A DNA stretch of 64,000 nucleotides from Paracoccus saliphilus (GTDB taxonomy: Bacteria > Pseudomonadota > Alphaproteobacteria > Rhodobacterales > Rhodobacteraceae), in assembly GCF_028553805.1 (NCBI RefSeq), contig NZ_CP067140.1, positions 2,790,001 to 2,854,000 of the forward strand. Direction: 5' to 3'. The notes below the pieces were generated by a model. It was given only the letters and a program-made list of their open reading frames with translations, was not told the origin of the DNA and did no database searches. The translations under genes were made by a program, and so were the position numbers. Of this stretch, positions 1-7,030 are shown piece after piece (positions within the stretch are counted from its first letter, which is position 1; the number at the start of each line of letters is the position of its first letter).

Positions 1-104
1 TCGCCGCGCTGATCGCGCTGGTGGGTTATGCCTATCTTGGCGACATGCAGGCGCCTCAGCAAGAGATACGCACTCCGGTCGGCACAGGGGACGGGAGTGA
101 CTGA
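1..104 (+). CDS. 3' end of an unknown upstream gene (partial)
   Basis: An open frame enters from the left edge (codons in phase from base 3) and stops at TGA 102-104. The visible C-terminus is about 33 residues. It begins with a hydrophobic stretch (AALIALVGYAYLG) that could be the last membrane helix, followed by a polar tail. The next gene starts 28 bases after the stop on the same strand, so the two may be co-transcribed. The fragment is too short to name. Confidence 0.5.
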   Translation, partial: AALIALVGYAYLGDMQAPQQEIRTPVGTGDGSD

Positions 105-132
105 TTCCCTTCATCTGACCGGAGCGAGCCTG

Positions 133-1581
133 ATGGCACTCTTTCTGGCGAAGCTGTTTTTCGCCGGAGCGGTGCATGCCGAAACCCCGTTATCGGCCAG
201 CGATTGGTTATCCGGCAGCGTCAAGGGCCCGCCCCGCGAAAGCTCTGCCTGGCGGCCCGGTGAAATACCGCCTCCACAGATCAGGGGGCATGGAAACCCG
301 CAGCCCGTGGCAGAGAGCGGAGCGGTGGGCGAGATCGAGGTCACGCGCCTGGACGGCACCAATCCCGACATGGCCGGGACGATCACCGCACGAAATGCCG
401 GATTGCCCAAAGATCTGTGGCAGGGCAGCGAGGTCGCGACAATCTCCGAACAGATCGCGCAAAGCCCTGCCCGCCTGCCATCGATGAACGCGCTGTTGCG
501 GCGAATCCTGAAGGCCCAGCTTTTGCCTCCCGCGGATTCGCGGATGCATCAGGGACAGTTGTTTCTGGCCCGAACCGACCGTCTGCTGGATATGGGCGCG
601 TTGGACCAGGCGCAGGCACTGCTCTTCGCGGCCGGTCACGGCGATCCCGAACAGTTCCGGCGTCTCTTCGACATAGCCCTGCTAGAGGGCGACGAATCGC
701 GGGCCTGCGAAACCATGAACACCACGCCGGGCATCGCACCCAGCTTTTCCGCCCGCATTTTCTGTTTGGCCCATTCGGGTGACTGGGCCGCTGCCGCCAT
801 CGGGCTGAACGGTGCGGATGATCTTGGCCTGATCGAGGCCGGGCAAGCGCAGCTTTTGACGCATTTCCTGCATGATTCCTACGTGGACAGCGATGAAGAG
901 CTGATCCCTTCGGATCGCGTCACCCCGTTGGAATTCCGCATTCACGAGGCCATCGGTCAGCCATTGCCGACACACCCTCTGCCGCTGGCCTTCGCGCAAT
1001 CCGATCTGCGCGCCAATAGCGGCTGGAAGGCCCGGCTGGAAGCGGCGGAAAGGCTGGCCCGCGCGGGTGCGCTCCCGCCGGCACGGCTGCGCGAGATTTA
1101 CTCCGAACAGGAGCCAGCCGCCTCGGGTGGCGTGTGGGAGCGGGCTGCAAGGATGCAGGCGCTCGAAGCTGCGATTTCTGCAGGAGATGTCTCGACCGCC
1201 CTGCCCCGCGCCTTTGACGAGTTCCGCTCTGCCGACATGGCGGATGTCCTGGCGGCGATGGTGGCGGCGGACCTGCCCTCCAACAGCGGAGGGGAGGCTG
1301 GGGAGATCACCGGCTGGCTGCAGCAATGGCAGGGTTTGCCAGGTAGTGATCCGATGGAGATCCTCCGGGAATTGCGGACCGATCTTCCCCAACCACCGGC
1401 GGACCGAAGGGGAGAGGCGCTGCTGACGGCGATGACCGATATAGACGCGGGCATGGATGGCGATCTGCCGCGCGCCGGGCGGGGTATCGCGATGCTGCGT
1501 GCGCTTGGCTTGGATGCCGATGCCGATCTGGCGGCCACGCAGCTCACGCTTTTACCGCATATGAGAAAGGCTCCGGGATGA
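133..1581 (+). CDS. exported helical-repeat protein of unknown function
   Basis: The protein has 482 residues from the ATG at 133. I prefer this start over the ATG at 28 because a GGAG lies just upstream and because the N-terminus then reads as a signal peptide (hydrophobic core, AVHA-E cleavage region near residue 16). The earlier ATG would overlap the previous gene by about 75 bases. The mature part is rich in Ala and Leu helices arranged like a TPR/solenoid (for example the stretches around residues 130-200), but no catalytic motif is visible. Its stop overlaps the start of xerD by four bases (ATGA), so the two are translationally coupled. Function is unknown; a periplasmic scaffold role would be inference only. 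Confidence 0.7.
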   Translation: MALFLAKLFFAGAVHAETPLSASDWLSGSVKGPPRESSAWRPGEIPPPQIRGHGNPQPVAESGAVGEIEVTRLDGTNPDMAGTITARNAGLPKDLWQGSEVATISEQIAQSPARLPSMNALLRRILKAQLLPPADSRMHQGQLFLARTDRLLDMGALDQAQALLFAAGHGDPEQFRRLFDIALLEGDESRACETMNTTPGIAPSFSARIFCLAHSGDWAAAAIGLNGADDLGLIEAGQAQLLTHFLHDSYVDSDEELIPSDRVTPLEFRIHEAIGQPLPTHPLPLAFAQSDLRANSGWKARLEAAERLARAGALPPARLREIYSEQEPAASGGVWERAARMQALEAAISAGDVSTALPRAFDEFRSADMADVLAAMVAADLPSNSGGEAGEITGWLQQWQGLPGSDPMEILRELRTDLPQPPADRRGEALLTAMTDIDAGMDGDLPRAGRGIAMLRALGLDADADLAATQLTLLPHMRKAPG

Positions 1582-2552
1582 GCATTCCCGATCATCGCGC
1601 GATCTCGGGCTTCCTGGATGCGCAGGCTGCCGAGGCCGGGGCTGCCCGGAACACGCTGCTGGCCTATGGCCGGGACCTGCGCGACCTGTCGGATTGGCTT
1701 GCGGGACGGCGCCTGACATTGTTCGATCTGACACGGGAACGGGTCGAGGATTACCTGGCACATTGCGATGCCGAGGGCCTGTCCCGTGCCACACGGGCAA
1801 GACGGCTGTCCTCGATTCGGCAATTCACCCGCTTCGCGCTGGAAGAAGGCTGGCGCGAGGATGATCCCGCCATCCGCATCACCGGCCCCGGCCGTGCCCA
1901 ACGCCTGCCCAAGACATTAAGCCGGGACGAGGTCGAGGCGATCCTTGCCGCCGCTCCTGCATTGGGCCGCGGCACCGCCGAGCGGGCCAGGAACCTGTGC
2001 CTGATCGAATTGCTCTACGCCACCGGCATGCGGGTCAGCGAGCTGGTGGCCCTGCCTGTCGCCGCCTGCCGGGGCGATCCCGCCGTGTTACTGATCCGGG
2101 GTAAGGGCGGCAAGGAACGCATGGTTCCGCTGACCTCTCCGGCCCGCGACGCACTGTCCGGATGGCTCGAGTTCCGCGACAATGCACCCAAGGACAGCCC
2201 GCTGGCCCGGCTGGTCGCGGGCAAGGGTGCGCGCTGGCTGTTTCCCGCGCCAGGAGCCGCGGGCCACCTGCCCCGGCAAAGCTTCGGACGGCTGCTCAAG
2301 GATATGGCCGCAAGCGCGGGGCTTGACCCGTCACGTGTTACGCCCCATGTCATCCGCCATGCATTTGCGACCCATCTTCTTGAGGGCGGCGCCGATCTGC
2401 GCAGCATCCAGACGCTTCTGGGCCACGCCGATCTCGGCACGACCGAAATCTATACCCATGTTCTAGATCAGCGCATGCGCGACCTTGTCTTGAACCACCA
2501 TCCCCTGGCGCAATCCGTATCTCGGGATGCGCCAACTTCCGAAAACAACTGA
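1578..2552 (+). CDS. xerD: site-specific tyrosine recombinase XerD-like
   Basis: The 324-residue length fits XerC/XerD, which resolve chromosome dimers at dif with FtsK. Residues 1-100 form the SAM-like core-binding domain. The catalytic set is complete: R152 (ATGMRVSEL), K176 (RGKGGKER), H257 and R260 (PHVIRH), H283 (LLGH) and the nucleophile Y292 (IYTHV). The start overlaps the stop of the upstream exported-protein gene. XerD rather than XerC is judged from overall similarity and from the neighbourhood, since xerD sits beside a CBS-domain gene in Rhodobacteraceae. It is a housekeeping recombinase and not the integrase of the island at 4.3 kb, whose own integrase is a fragment. Confidence 0.9.
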   Translation: MSIPDHRAISGFLDAQAAEAGAARNTLLAYGRDLRDLSDWLAGRRLTLFDLTRERVEDYLAHCDAEGLSRATRARRLSSIRQFTRFALEEGWREDDPAIRITGPGRAQRLPKTLSRDEVEAILAAAPALGRGTAERARNLCLIELLYATGMRVSELVALPVAACRGDPAVLLIRGKGGKERMVPLTSPARDALSGWLEFRDNAPKDSPLARLVAGKGARWLFPAPGAAGHLPRQSFGRLLKDMAASAGLDPSRVTPHVIRHAFATHLLEGGADLRSIQTLLGHADLGTTEIYTHVLDQRMRDLVLNHHPLAQSVSRDAPTSENN

Positions 2553-2560
2553 CGGATCCC

Positions 2561-3889
2561 ATGGACGACCCTTCGAGTATCTTCGACGCCGCCTTCTGGC
2601 TTACCATTGCGGCAATTATTGTTCTCCTCATGCTGTCCGGCTGTTTCTCGGGCTCCGAGACCGCGCTGACCGCCGCCAGCCGCGCCAAGCTGCGCGCACG
2701 CGCGGACAAGGGGGATGCAGGGGCCAATGCCGCCCTGGAGGTCACCGAGGATAGCGAACGGCTGATCGGCGCCATCCTGCTGGGCAACAATGTCGTCAAC
2801 ATCCTGTCAGCCAGTCTCGCCACCGCCCTGTTCACCCGTCTTCTCGGGTCGAGCGGGGTGGCGATGGCCACGTTGGTCATGACGGTTCTGGTGCTGATCT
2901 TTGCCGAGGTGATGCCAAAGACCTACGCGATTTCCGCGCCCGAGAATGTCGCCAGCCTCGTTGCCCGCCCGATCCGGTGGGTTACCCTGCTCCTGTCACC
3001 GATCGTCGCCGTGGTGCGCGTAATCGTGCGCGGCATCCTGAGCCTGTTCGGCCTCCAGACCGATCCCGAGTCGCATATGTTCTCGGTCCATGACGAGATC
3101 GCCGGCGCACTCTCCATCGGCCATGCCTCTGGCGTGGTGCAGAAAGAGGATCGTGACCGCCTGCTGGGCGCTCTGGACCTCGGCAATCGCACTGTCGAAG
3201 AGATCATGCGCCATCGCTCCGGCATCCAGATGATCGATTGCGACATGTCGCCTTCGAATATCCTGGACGCGGTTCTGGCCAGCCCGCATACCCGCCTGCC
3301 CGTCTACAAGGGCGAACGCGAGAATGTCGTGGGCGTCGTCCATGCCAAGGATCTGCTGCGGGCGGTCAACAAAGCTGTGCGCGATAGCGGCGATCCCGAG
3401 GCCTTGCAGAAATTCGACGTGATGGCCGTCGCGATGAAACCCTATTTCGTTCCCGACACGACCGCCCTGGACGAGCAGATGCGCGAGTTCCTGAAGCGCC
3501 GCGCGCATTTTGCGCTGGTCGTGGACGAATATGGTTCTCTGCGCGGGCTGATCACGCTGGAGGACATCCTCGAAGAAATCGTCGGCGAGATCGCGGATGA
3601 GCATGATACCGAGGCCGACCAGACCCTGACCCCGAATCCGCAGGGTGACTATACGGTCGATGGCGGCATGACGATCCGCGACCTGAACCGCCAACTCGAC
3701 TGGAATCTACCGGATGACGAGGCGAACACCGTCGCGGGGCTGGTCATCCACATGGCCCAATCGATCCCGGAAACCGGTCAGGTATTTGCTTTCCACGGCT
3801 ACCGCTTTGAAGTGGTCAGCCGTCGTGAAAACCGGATCACCAAGCTGCGAATCCGCCCGCTCGACGAGAGGCGCAGCACGGACGATTGA
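2561..3889 (+). CDS. CorC/HlyC-family CBS-domain membrane protein
   Basis: A 442-residue inner-membrane protein of the hemolysin-C/CNNM family, a group linked to Mg2+ or other cation efflux. Residues about 10-190 form the DUF21 membrane domain, with GCFSGSETALTA near the first helix. Residues about 205-335 hold a CBS pair (segments THTRLPVYKG-like and FALVVDEYGSLRGLITLED). The last 90 residues are the CorC_HlyC domain (DGGMTIRDLNRQL, DEANTVAGLV). It starts 8 bases after xerD on the same strand. The family call is secure; the transported ion cannot be read from the sequence, and old hemolysin annotations of this family are misleading. Confidence 0.9.
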   Translation: MDDPSSIFDAAFWLTIAAIIVLLMLSGCFSGSETALTAASRAKLRARADKGDAGANAALEVTEDSERLIGAILLGNNVVNILSASLATALFTRLLGSSGVAMATLVMTVLVLIFAEVMPKTYAISAPENVASLVARPIRWVTLLLSPIVAVVRVIVRGILSLFGLQTDPESHMFSVHDEIAGALSIGHASGVVQKEDRDRLLGALDLGNRTVEEIMRHRSGIQMIDCDMSPSNILDAVLASPHTRLPVYKGERENVVGVVHAKDLLRAVNKAVRDSGDPEALQKFDVMAVAMKPYFVPDTTALDEQMREFLKRRAHFALVVDEYGSLRGLITLEDILEEIVGEIADEHDTEADQTLTPNPQGDYTVDGGMTIRDLNRQLDWNLPDDEANTVAGLVIHMAQSIPETGQVFAFHGYRFEVVSRRENRITKLRIRPLDERRSTDD

Positions 3890-4219
3890 GGCATTCTTGT
3901 GACGCGGATGGATTGATGGACCCGCGCTGTCGAACTGACGAAACGGCCATTCCAAAAGCGACCGGGCTCCTACGCGCCCATCCTGCGGGCGACGCTGCCC
4001 GCGATCAGGAACATGTTGGATGATCCTTTCGTCTCGAGACATGATTGAAGAGTAAGGCGTATGCTTATCGCATATTCTTCGCATAGCGCGCATGTTTGGC
4101 TCACAGGTGATCCCACGAAAATCGGGCAAAATCCGTTGAAACAGGCGCCTACTGTTTCATGCCGTCAAAGGCCCAAAAGCCCCTTGTTTTCCCCTCATTT
4201 GATCCATATACGGATCGGC
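3890..4219. other. intergenic region upstream of tRNA-Ser
   Basis: There are 330 bases without a convincing gene. Short frames on both strands lack ribosome sites and family resemblance. The last 60 bases become AT-richer and should hold the tRNA promoter, but I cannot fix its boxes. Confidence 0.4.
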
Positions 4220-4309
4220 GGAGACGTGGCCGAGCGGTCGAAGGCACACCCCTGCTAAGGGTGCAGGCGGGAAACCGCCTCGAGGGTTCGAATCCCTTCG
4301 TCTCCGCCA
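4220..4309 (+). tRNA. tRNA-Ser (anticodon GCU)
   Basis: The acceptor stem pairs GGAGACG (4220-4226) with CGTCTCC (4299-4305), followed by discriminator G and an encoded CCA at 4307-4309. The anticodon loop is CTGCTAA inside a CACCC/GGGTG stem, giving anticodon GCU for AGY serine codons. A long variable arm (GGCGGGAAACCGCC) and the T-loop GGTTCGAATCC are both present, as expected for a type II tRNA. Its last 14 bases are the left copy of the island attachment repeat. Confidence 0.97.
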
Positions 4310-4310
4310 T
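4296..4310 (+). repeat. attL: 15-bp direct repeat in the tRNA 3' end
   Basis: CTTCGTCTCCGCCAT, covering the 3' acceptor strand and CCA of tRNA-Ser, recurs exactly at 13830-13844. The flanking bases differ on both sides, so the exact repeat is 15 bp. This is the usual signature of tyrosine-integrase insertion into a tRNA gene that leaves the tRNA intact. Confidence 0.9.
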
Positions 4311-4363
4311 CAACCCACGCAAGTGACTGTTTTTGCTAGAAAATATCACCGGCACCCCGCGCA

Positions 4364-4383
4364 GTTCCCCCTGAAATTCCCCC
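4364..4383 (+). repeat. candidate integrase arm-type sites, left end
   Basis: GTTCCCCC at 4364-4371 and ATTCCCCC at 4376-4383 lie 12 bases apart, about 55 bases inside the left attachment core. A matching pair with the same 12-base spacing lies inside the right end. Paired arm sites flanking the core are typical of tyrosine integrases. Assignment is by pattern only. Confidence 0.55.
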
Positions 4384-4467
4384 TCGTAAATTCGGAATAT
4401 GCGGGAACATTTCACCACGTCCCGCAATGAATCAGCCCCCGGCCATCACAGCCGGAGGCGATCAGGA

Positions 4468-4761
4468 TCAGGCCTTAGTGAACGCGATCTGCTTCATCCA
4501 CGGTCTGTTGGAGAAGTAGTAACTGCTTTCCTCGTCCCTCACCCCAACGAGAATTTCCCATCCGGATTTCTTGGGGTTGCACCAGACGCCGAGGAACTCG
4601 CCGCCGTCCGGTGCCTTCTCGCCCAGCAACCGCAGCATTTCATTGAAATGATAGTGCAGTTGATCCAGATCGGTGCCGCGTTCGGTGGCGATTGCGGCGG
4701 CAGGCCCGGCAAGCGAGAAGCCGAATGCCGGGAGTGACCGAAATAGCTGACGGCGGTTCAT
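4468..4761 (-). CDS. small island protein with twin-arginine-like N-terminus
   Basis: A 97-residue protein, last of a four-gene overlapping chain. The N-terminus MNRRQLFRSLPAFGFSLAG resembles a Tat or Sec signal peptide (RR, then a hydrophobic stretch ending AAA near residue 23). The rest has a helix with LDQLHYHFNEML and a Trp-rich end (VWCNPKKSGWEILV) that I cannot match to a family. Its ATG overlaps the upstream stop by four bases (ATGA), so it is probably translated by coupling. An exported phage-island protein of unknown role. Confidence 0.6.
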   Translation of the reverse strand: MNRRQLFRSLPAFGFSLAGPAAAIATERGTDLDQLHYHFNEMLRLLGEKAPDGGEFLGVWCNPKKSGWEILVGVRDEESSYYFSNRPWMKQIAFTKA

Positions 4762-4988
4762 GCTGCACCCGTCGCCAGATCATAGGCGTCCTTCTTCATC
4801 ACGCCGTCGATCGCGCTACCCAGCCCGATCACGGCATCCCTGAGCTGCGCGATTTCGCTGCCCGGCTCTGCACTTATCTGTGCCGCGTTCCAGGCGACCA
4901 ACTGCAGTAGCGCATTTAGGTTGCCCAGTTCTGCCATCTTGCTATCGAGGGCATCGCGTTGGCGGCGGTATTCATCAGCGGTCAGCAT
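4758..4988 (-). CDS. small helical island protein
   Basis: This 76-residue protein is mostly helical (LTADEYRRQRDALDSKMAEL at the start) and probably forms a short coiled coil. It overlaps the preceding gene by 7 bases and the following gene by 4, so the chain is tightly coupled. No recognised domain; hypothetical. Confidence 0.6.
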   Translation of the reverse strand: MLTADEYRRQRDALDSKMAELGNLNALLQLVAWNAAQISAEPGSEIAQLRDAVIGLGSAIDGVMKKDAYDLATGAA

Positions 4989-5212
4989 GCTTCACCCCCT
5001 TCCTCACAGCGCAGCTTTAAATCTGCCTTGAGTGCATCGAGGCCCGATTGAGCCTTCCTGAGCAGGTCGCTTAGATGGTTGAGGCCGTAAGCGATGCCGC
5101 GATTTTCAGTCTCATTTTCCAACGCCGCCGACGACAGCAGATACTCCATACTGTCCATCTGATCGAGGATATCGCCCACATCGTTGATTTTGTGAATGAG
5201 TTGCTTGCTCAT
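4982..5212 (-). CDS. small helical island protein
   Basis: This 76-residue acidic and helical protein (HKINDVGDILDQMDSMEYLL; later LLRKAQSGLDALKADLK) ends in a short Cys-containing tail (RCEEGGEAC). Its ATG overlaps the stop of the gene before it (ATGA). It is the second gene of the leftward chain starting at 5397. Helical shape and size resemble its neighbour at 4758, so the two might form a complex, but that is speculation. Confidence 0.6.
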   Translation of the reverse strand: MSKQLIHKINDVGDILDQMDSMEYLLSSAALENETENRGIAYGLNHLSDLLRKAQSGLDALKADLKLRCEEGGEAC

Positions 5213-5397
5213 GCTGCCACCTCCATCAGGCGGTTGGTATGACGCAGAGCGCCACGCACATAACTGCGGGCTTCCCGTTCAGCCTGCGTATAGCCGACGC
5301 GGCTTTCCGTGGCGTCCAGGGCGAGGGTTAGTAGATCATGCAGTTCATGCAGTCTGGCGACAGGCAATGCACCTGTGATAAGGCTGTTGGTAGCCAT
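5209..5397 (-). CDS. small island protein, first gene of the leftward chain
   Basis: A 62-residue protein with a clear AAGGAG ribosome site 7 bases before its ATG, which marks it as the leader gene of the 5397-4468 operon. Mostly helical (LHELHDLLTLALDATESR). It diverges from the ribbon-helix-helix gene at 5524 across a 126-base spacer holding repeated TGTTAG half-sites, so the repressor probably controls this operon too. No family recognised. Confidence 0.65.
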   Translation of the reverse strand: MATNSLITGALPVARLHELHDLLTLALDATESRVGYTQAEREARSYVRGALRHTNRLMEVAA

Positions 5398-5480
5398 TCG
5401 CGTTCTCCTTGTAGATCGCGTTTCGGTCAGGGCCGAGCGGGAAGTTGGCGCTTCCCCTCGGCCTGATTATGCGTTATAGA

Positions 5481-5523
5481 TTCTCTAACAATGTTCGTCA
5501 ATAAAAATGTTAGAGAATGTTAG
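5481..5523. promoter_or_regulatory. operator with TGTTAG half-sites ahead of the RHH gene
   Basis: TTCTCTAACA (5481-5490) is a perfect inverted copy of TGTTAGAGAA (5508-5517). A third TGTTAG follows at 5518-5523, ten bases after the second, and directly abuts the ATG at 5524. Half-sites spaced by one helical turn suit a ribbon-helix-helix dimer array. Placement between the divergent leftward operon and the RHH gene suggests autorepression and control of both directions. Confidence 0.65.
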
Positions 5524-5679
5524 ATGGCAAAGACAGCTGCGCTTGGTTTCCGCATTCCCGAAGAGATGAAAGAGGCACTGGAGCGTGCAGCTGCGGCTGA
5601 TGATCGCTCTGTATCTTCGCTGGTGACGATAGTCCTGCGCGATTGGTTGAAGGAGCATGGCTATCAAGATGGCACGTAA
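5524..5679 (+). CDS. ribbon-helix-helix (Arc/MetJ-type) DNA-binding protein
   Basis: A 51-residue protein. ALGFRIPEEMKEALERAAAA gives the beta strand and helix A, and DRSVSSLVTIVLRDWLKEHG gives the turn and helix B of the RHH fold. Such proteins bind as dimers through the strand and act as phage or toxin-antitoxin repressors. The ATG directly follows a TGTTAG repeat, so binding there would block its own translation start and promoter. Only a weak GAG ribosome site precedes it. The 3' end overlaps the next gene. Likely the island's repressor. Confidence 0.8.
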   Translation: MAKTAALGFRIPEEMKEALERAAAADDRSVSSLVTIVLRDWLKEHGYQDGT

Positions 5680-5875
5680 CTCGAAAATTCAGCCCCTGTT
5701 CGTGCGGCTGGAGAATGCCGCCAAGATGCTCGATATGAAGCCTGCCGAGTTCCGGCAGCTTGTCGAGTGCGGCTCATTGCCGGGCCCTGTAAAGCATGAC
5801 CGCTGGGATGTGGAGCAACTTGCGTCGATCATGCGCGGGGATGCCGTGAAGCCACATGAGAAATTCGAGATATGA
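5669..5875 (+). CDS. small DNA-binding/excisionase-like protein
   Basis: 68 residues from the ATG at 5669; an ATG at 5657 is also in frame, but its AAGGAG lies only one base away. The sequence VRLENAAKMLDMKPAEFRQL looks like a helix-turn-helix, followed by CGSLPGPVKHDRWDVEQL, a wing-like segment seen in MerR/excisionase-like phage proteins. Such genes often direct the integrase towards excision. It overlaps the RHH gene at its 5' end and the next small gene at its 3' end (ATGA). Family call is tentative. Confidence 0.6.
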   Translation: MARNSKIQPLFVRLENAAKMLDMKPAEFRQLVECGSLPGPVKHDRWDVEQLASIMRGDAVKPHEKFEI

Positions 5876-5982
5876 AGAAAGCCCGCCGATTTGCCGGACC
5901 TAATGCCAAAATGCGGCGGCCCGAGATGATTCGCATATTCCTCGCAGAGCGTCAGGGCCGAGTGATCGTCAGGGAAGATTAA
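5872..5982 (+). CDS. tiny basic island protein
   Basis: A 36-residue open frame whose ATG overlaps the previous stop by four bases, so it is in the coupled chain RHH - Xis-like - this gene. Strongly basic N-terminus (MKKARRFAGPNAKMRR) followed by an amphipathic segment (MIRIFLAERQGRVIVRED). Reality is supported only by the tight coupling and frame; no homolog is recognised. Confidence 0.45.
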   Translation: MKKARRFAGPNAKMRRPEMIRIFLAERQGRVIVRED

Positions 5983-5991
5983 TAGTCTAGC

Positions 5992-6035
5992 CTTGCTTTT
6001 GCTCCAAGGATAGGCAAGATTTTGCCTATAGCAAG
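5992..6035. promoter_or_regulatory. nested inverted repeat upstream of a small gene
   Basis: ATAGGCAA (6010-6017) pairs with TTGCCTAT (6022-6029) around GATT, and an outer CTTGCT (5992-5997) pairs with AGCAAG (6030-6035). No U-tract follows, so it is more likely an operator or structured leader of the gene at 6051 than a terminator. Confidence 0.45.
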
Positions 6036-6050
6036 ATACAAGGATCTCCG

Positions 6051-6236
6051 ATGAGCGACAACAGGACAATTCGCGGCTCAATAGATGTCGATCACGAGAC
6101 GGTCGCAAGAACCGCTTATAAGATGGCTAACGATTTATGGTATCGTGAGCATTCAAGCGACCCGAAAGCCTCAGATGAAGCCTTTCTCAAGCTGGTCAGC
6201 AAATGCTCTAAAGCACTGAGAGGGCTTATAGTTTAA
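6051..6236 (+). CDS. small island protein
   Basis: A 61-residue protein with a good AAGGA ribosome site 6 bases before its ATG. Mixed helical sequence (VDHETVARTAYKMANDLWYR; FLKLVSKCSKALRGLIV). Base composition is clearly more AT-rich than the flanking chromosome, as expected for acquired DNA. No family recognised. Confidence 0.55.
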   Translation: MSDNRTIRGSIDVDHETVARTAYKMANDLWYREHSSDPKASDEAFLKLVSKCSKALRGLIV

Positions 6237-6259
6237 AGACACAAAAAACGGTGATACTT

Positions 6260-6421
6260 ATGACTGACAAAGACACAAACGAACAAATTCTGGAACAGCT
6301 GAAAGAGATGAACAAGCGTCTCGCGCACATCCAAACCGCTACTGAGTATCTTGCCCGTATTGAGAAAGGCAAACAAGACGCCGTGCGGGATATGACGAGC
6401 GGATTGCCCGATCTTCTCTGA
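6260..6421 (+). CDS. small coiled-coil island protein
   Basis: A 53-residue open frame preceded by GGTGA. The first 35 residues are a heptad-like helix (NEQILEQLKEMNKRLAHIQT) that could form a coiled coil; the tail ends SGLPDLL. It is the last rightward gene of the island's small-gene block and stops only 12 bases from the end of the convergent late-gene chain, leaving no room for a terminator. Function unknown. Confidence 0.5.
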   Translation: MTDKDTNEQILEQLKEMNKRLAHIQTATEYLARIEKGKQDAVRDMTSGLPDLL

Positions 6422-6433
6422 ACAAGGCCGCGC

Positions 6434-7030
6434 CTAACTTCCCACCATCCTGTCGAAGCGCGCGGGGGTCAGGCGCATTCGATACCGGCGCTTTGGGCGC
6501 GGTGGCCTCAGAAGCCTGTCCAACCTCTCCGCAGTTAGTTTCCGGCGCAGCATTCCGTGCGCATGCTTATATTTCGCCACGCAGGACGCCGAACAGAAGC
6601 GGGCCGTGTAGGTCTTGGGGTGAAAGAGCGTCCCGCATTGCGCGCATGCTATCTCGCTGCGCACCTTTGTGGCATCGACGGCGCACTGATGACAGCAGAA
6701 CCGCCGCTTCGGGCCGTCTGGCCGGAAGGACGTCCCGCAGTTTTCGCAAGGTATCGGGTTGGTGGCCTGCATCGATCTTTGCCGCCGTGCCAAGTTGACA
6801 CAGCGAACGCTGCAATATTCCGTCCCGCGCCGCATTTGCTCCGGGATCGGACCTCCGCATTGCCCACATTTTCGCACGGCTTTATCTGGGAGTGGTGGCC
6901 TGGGTTCCAGTCCCATGGCCTCCCGATCCAGAGCGGTGCGGTGATCTTGCTTGCATTGTGGAGTGCAATACATTCGCGAGCTTCGGGAACCATCTGGCAG
7001 CGGGGTGCCGCAGTATTCGCAGCGATGCGT
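6434..7030 (-). CDS. four-fold zinc-ribbon protein, apparent ACG start
   Basis: 198 residues if read from ACG at 7030. Four repeats of C-x2-C ... C-x3-C follow one another: CEYC/CTPQC, CGQC/CSVRC, CENC/CHQC and CAQC/CSASC, each likely to hold one zinc. The C-terminal 50 residues are very basic (RLLRPPRPKRRYRMRL), which suggests nucleic-acid binding. There is no ATG, GTG or TTG before the first ribbon. The stop of the previous gene and this frame meet as TAACG, where other junctions in this chain are TAATG or TGATG, so the start codon may have mutated from ATG to ACG. Alternatively the two frames were one gene joined by a -1 shift. Confidence 0.6.
   Translation of the reverse strand, partial: THRCEYCGTPLPDGSRSSRMYCTPQCKQDHRTALDREAMGLEPRPPLPDKAVRKCGQCGGPIPEQMRRGTEYCSVRCVNLARRQRSMQATNPIPCENCGTSFRPDGPKRRFCCHQCAVDATKVRSEIACAQCGTLFHPKTYTARFCSASCVAKYKHAHGMLRRKLTAERLDRLLRPPRPKRRYRMRLTPARFDRMVGS

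Noticed and set aside
1578..2552. XerD-like gene taken as the island's integrase
   Set aside because: It lies outside the attachment repeats, is coupled to a chromosomal gene and has the housekeeping Xer length and motifs.
4061..4258. Small plus-strand open frame running into tRNA-Ser
   Set aside because: It overlaps 39 bases of the tRNA and has no ribosome site or resemblance to a protein.
5992..6035. Hairpin taken as an intrinsic terminator
   Set aside because: No T-run follows on either strand; a ribosome site and ATG follow directly, so a regulatory role fits better.
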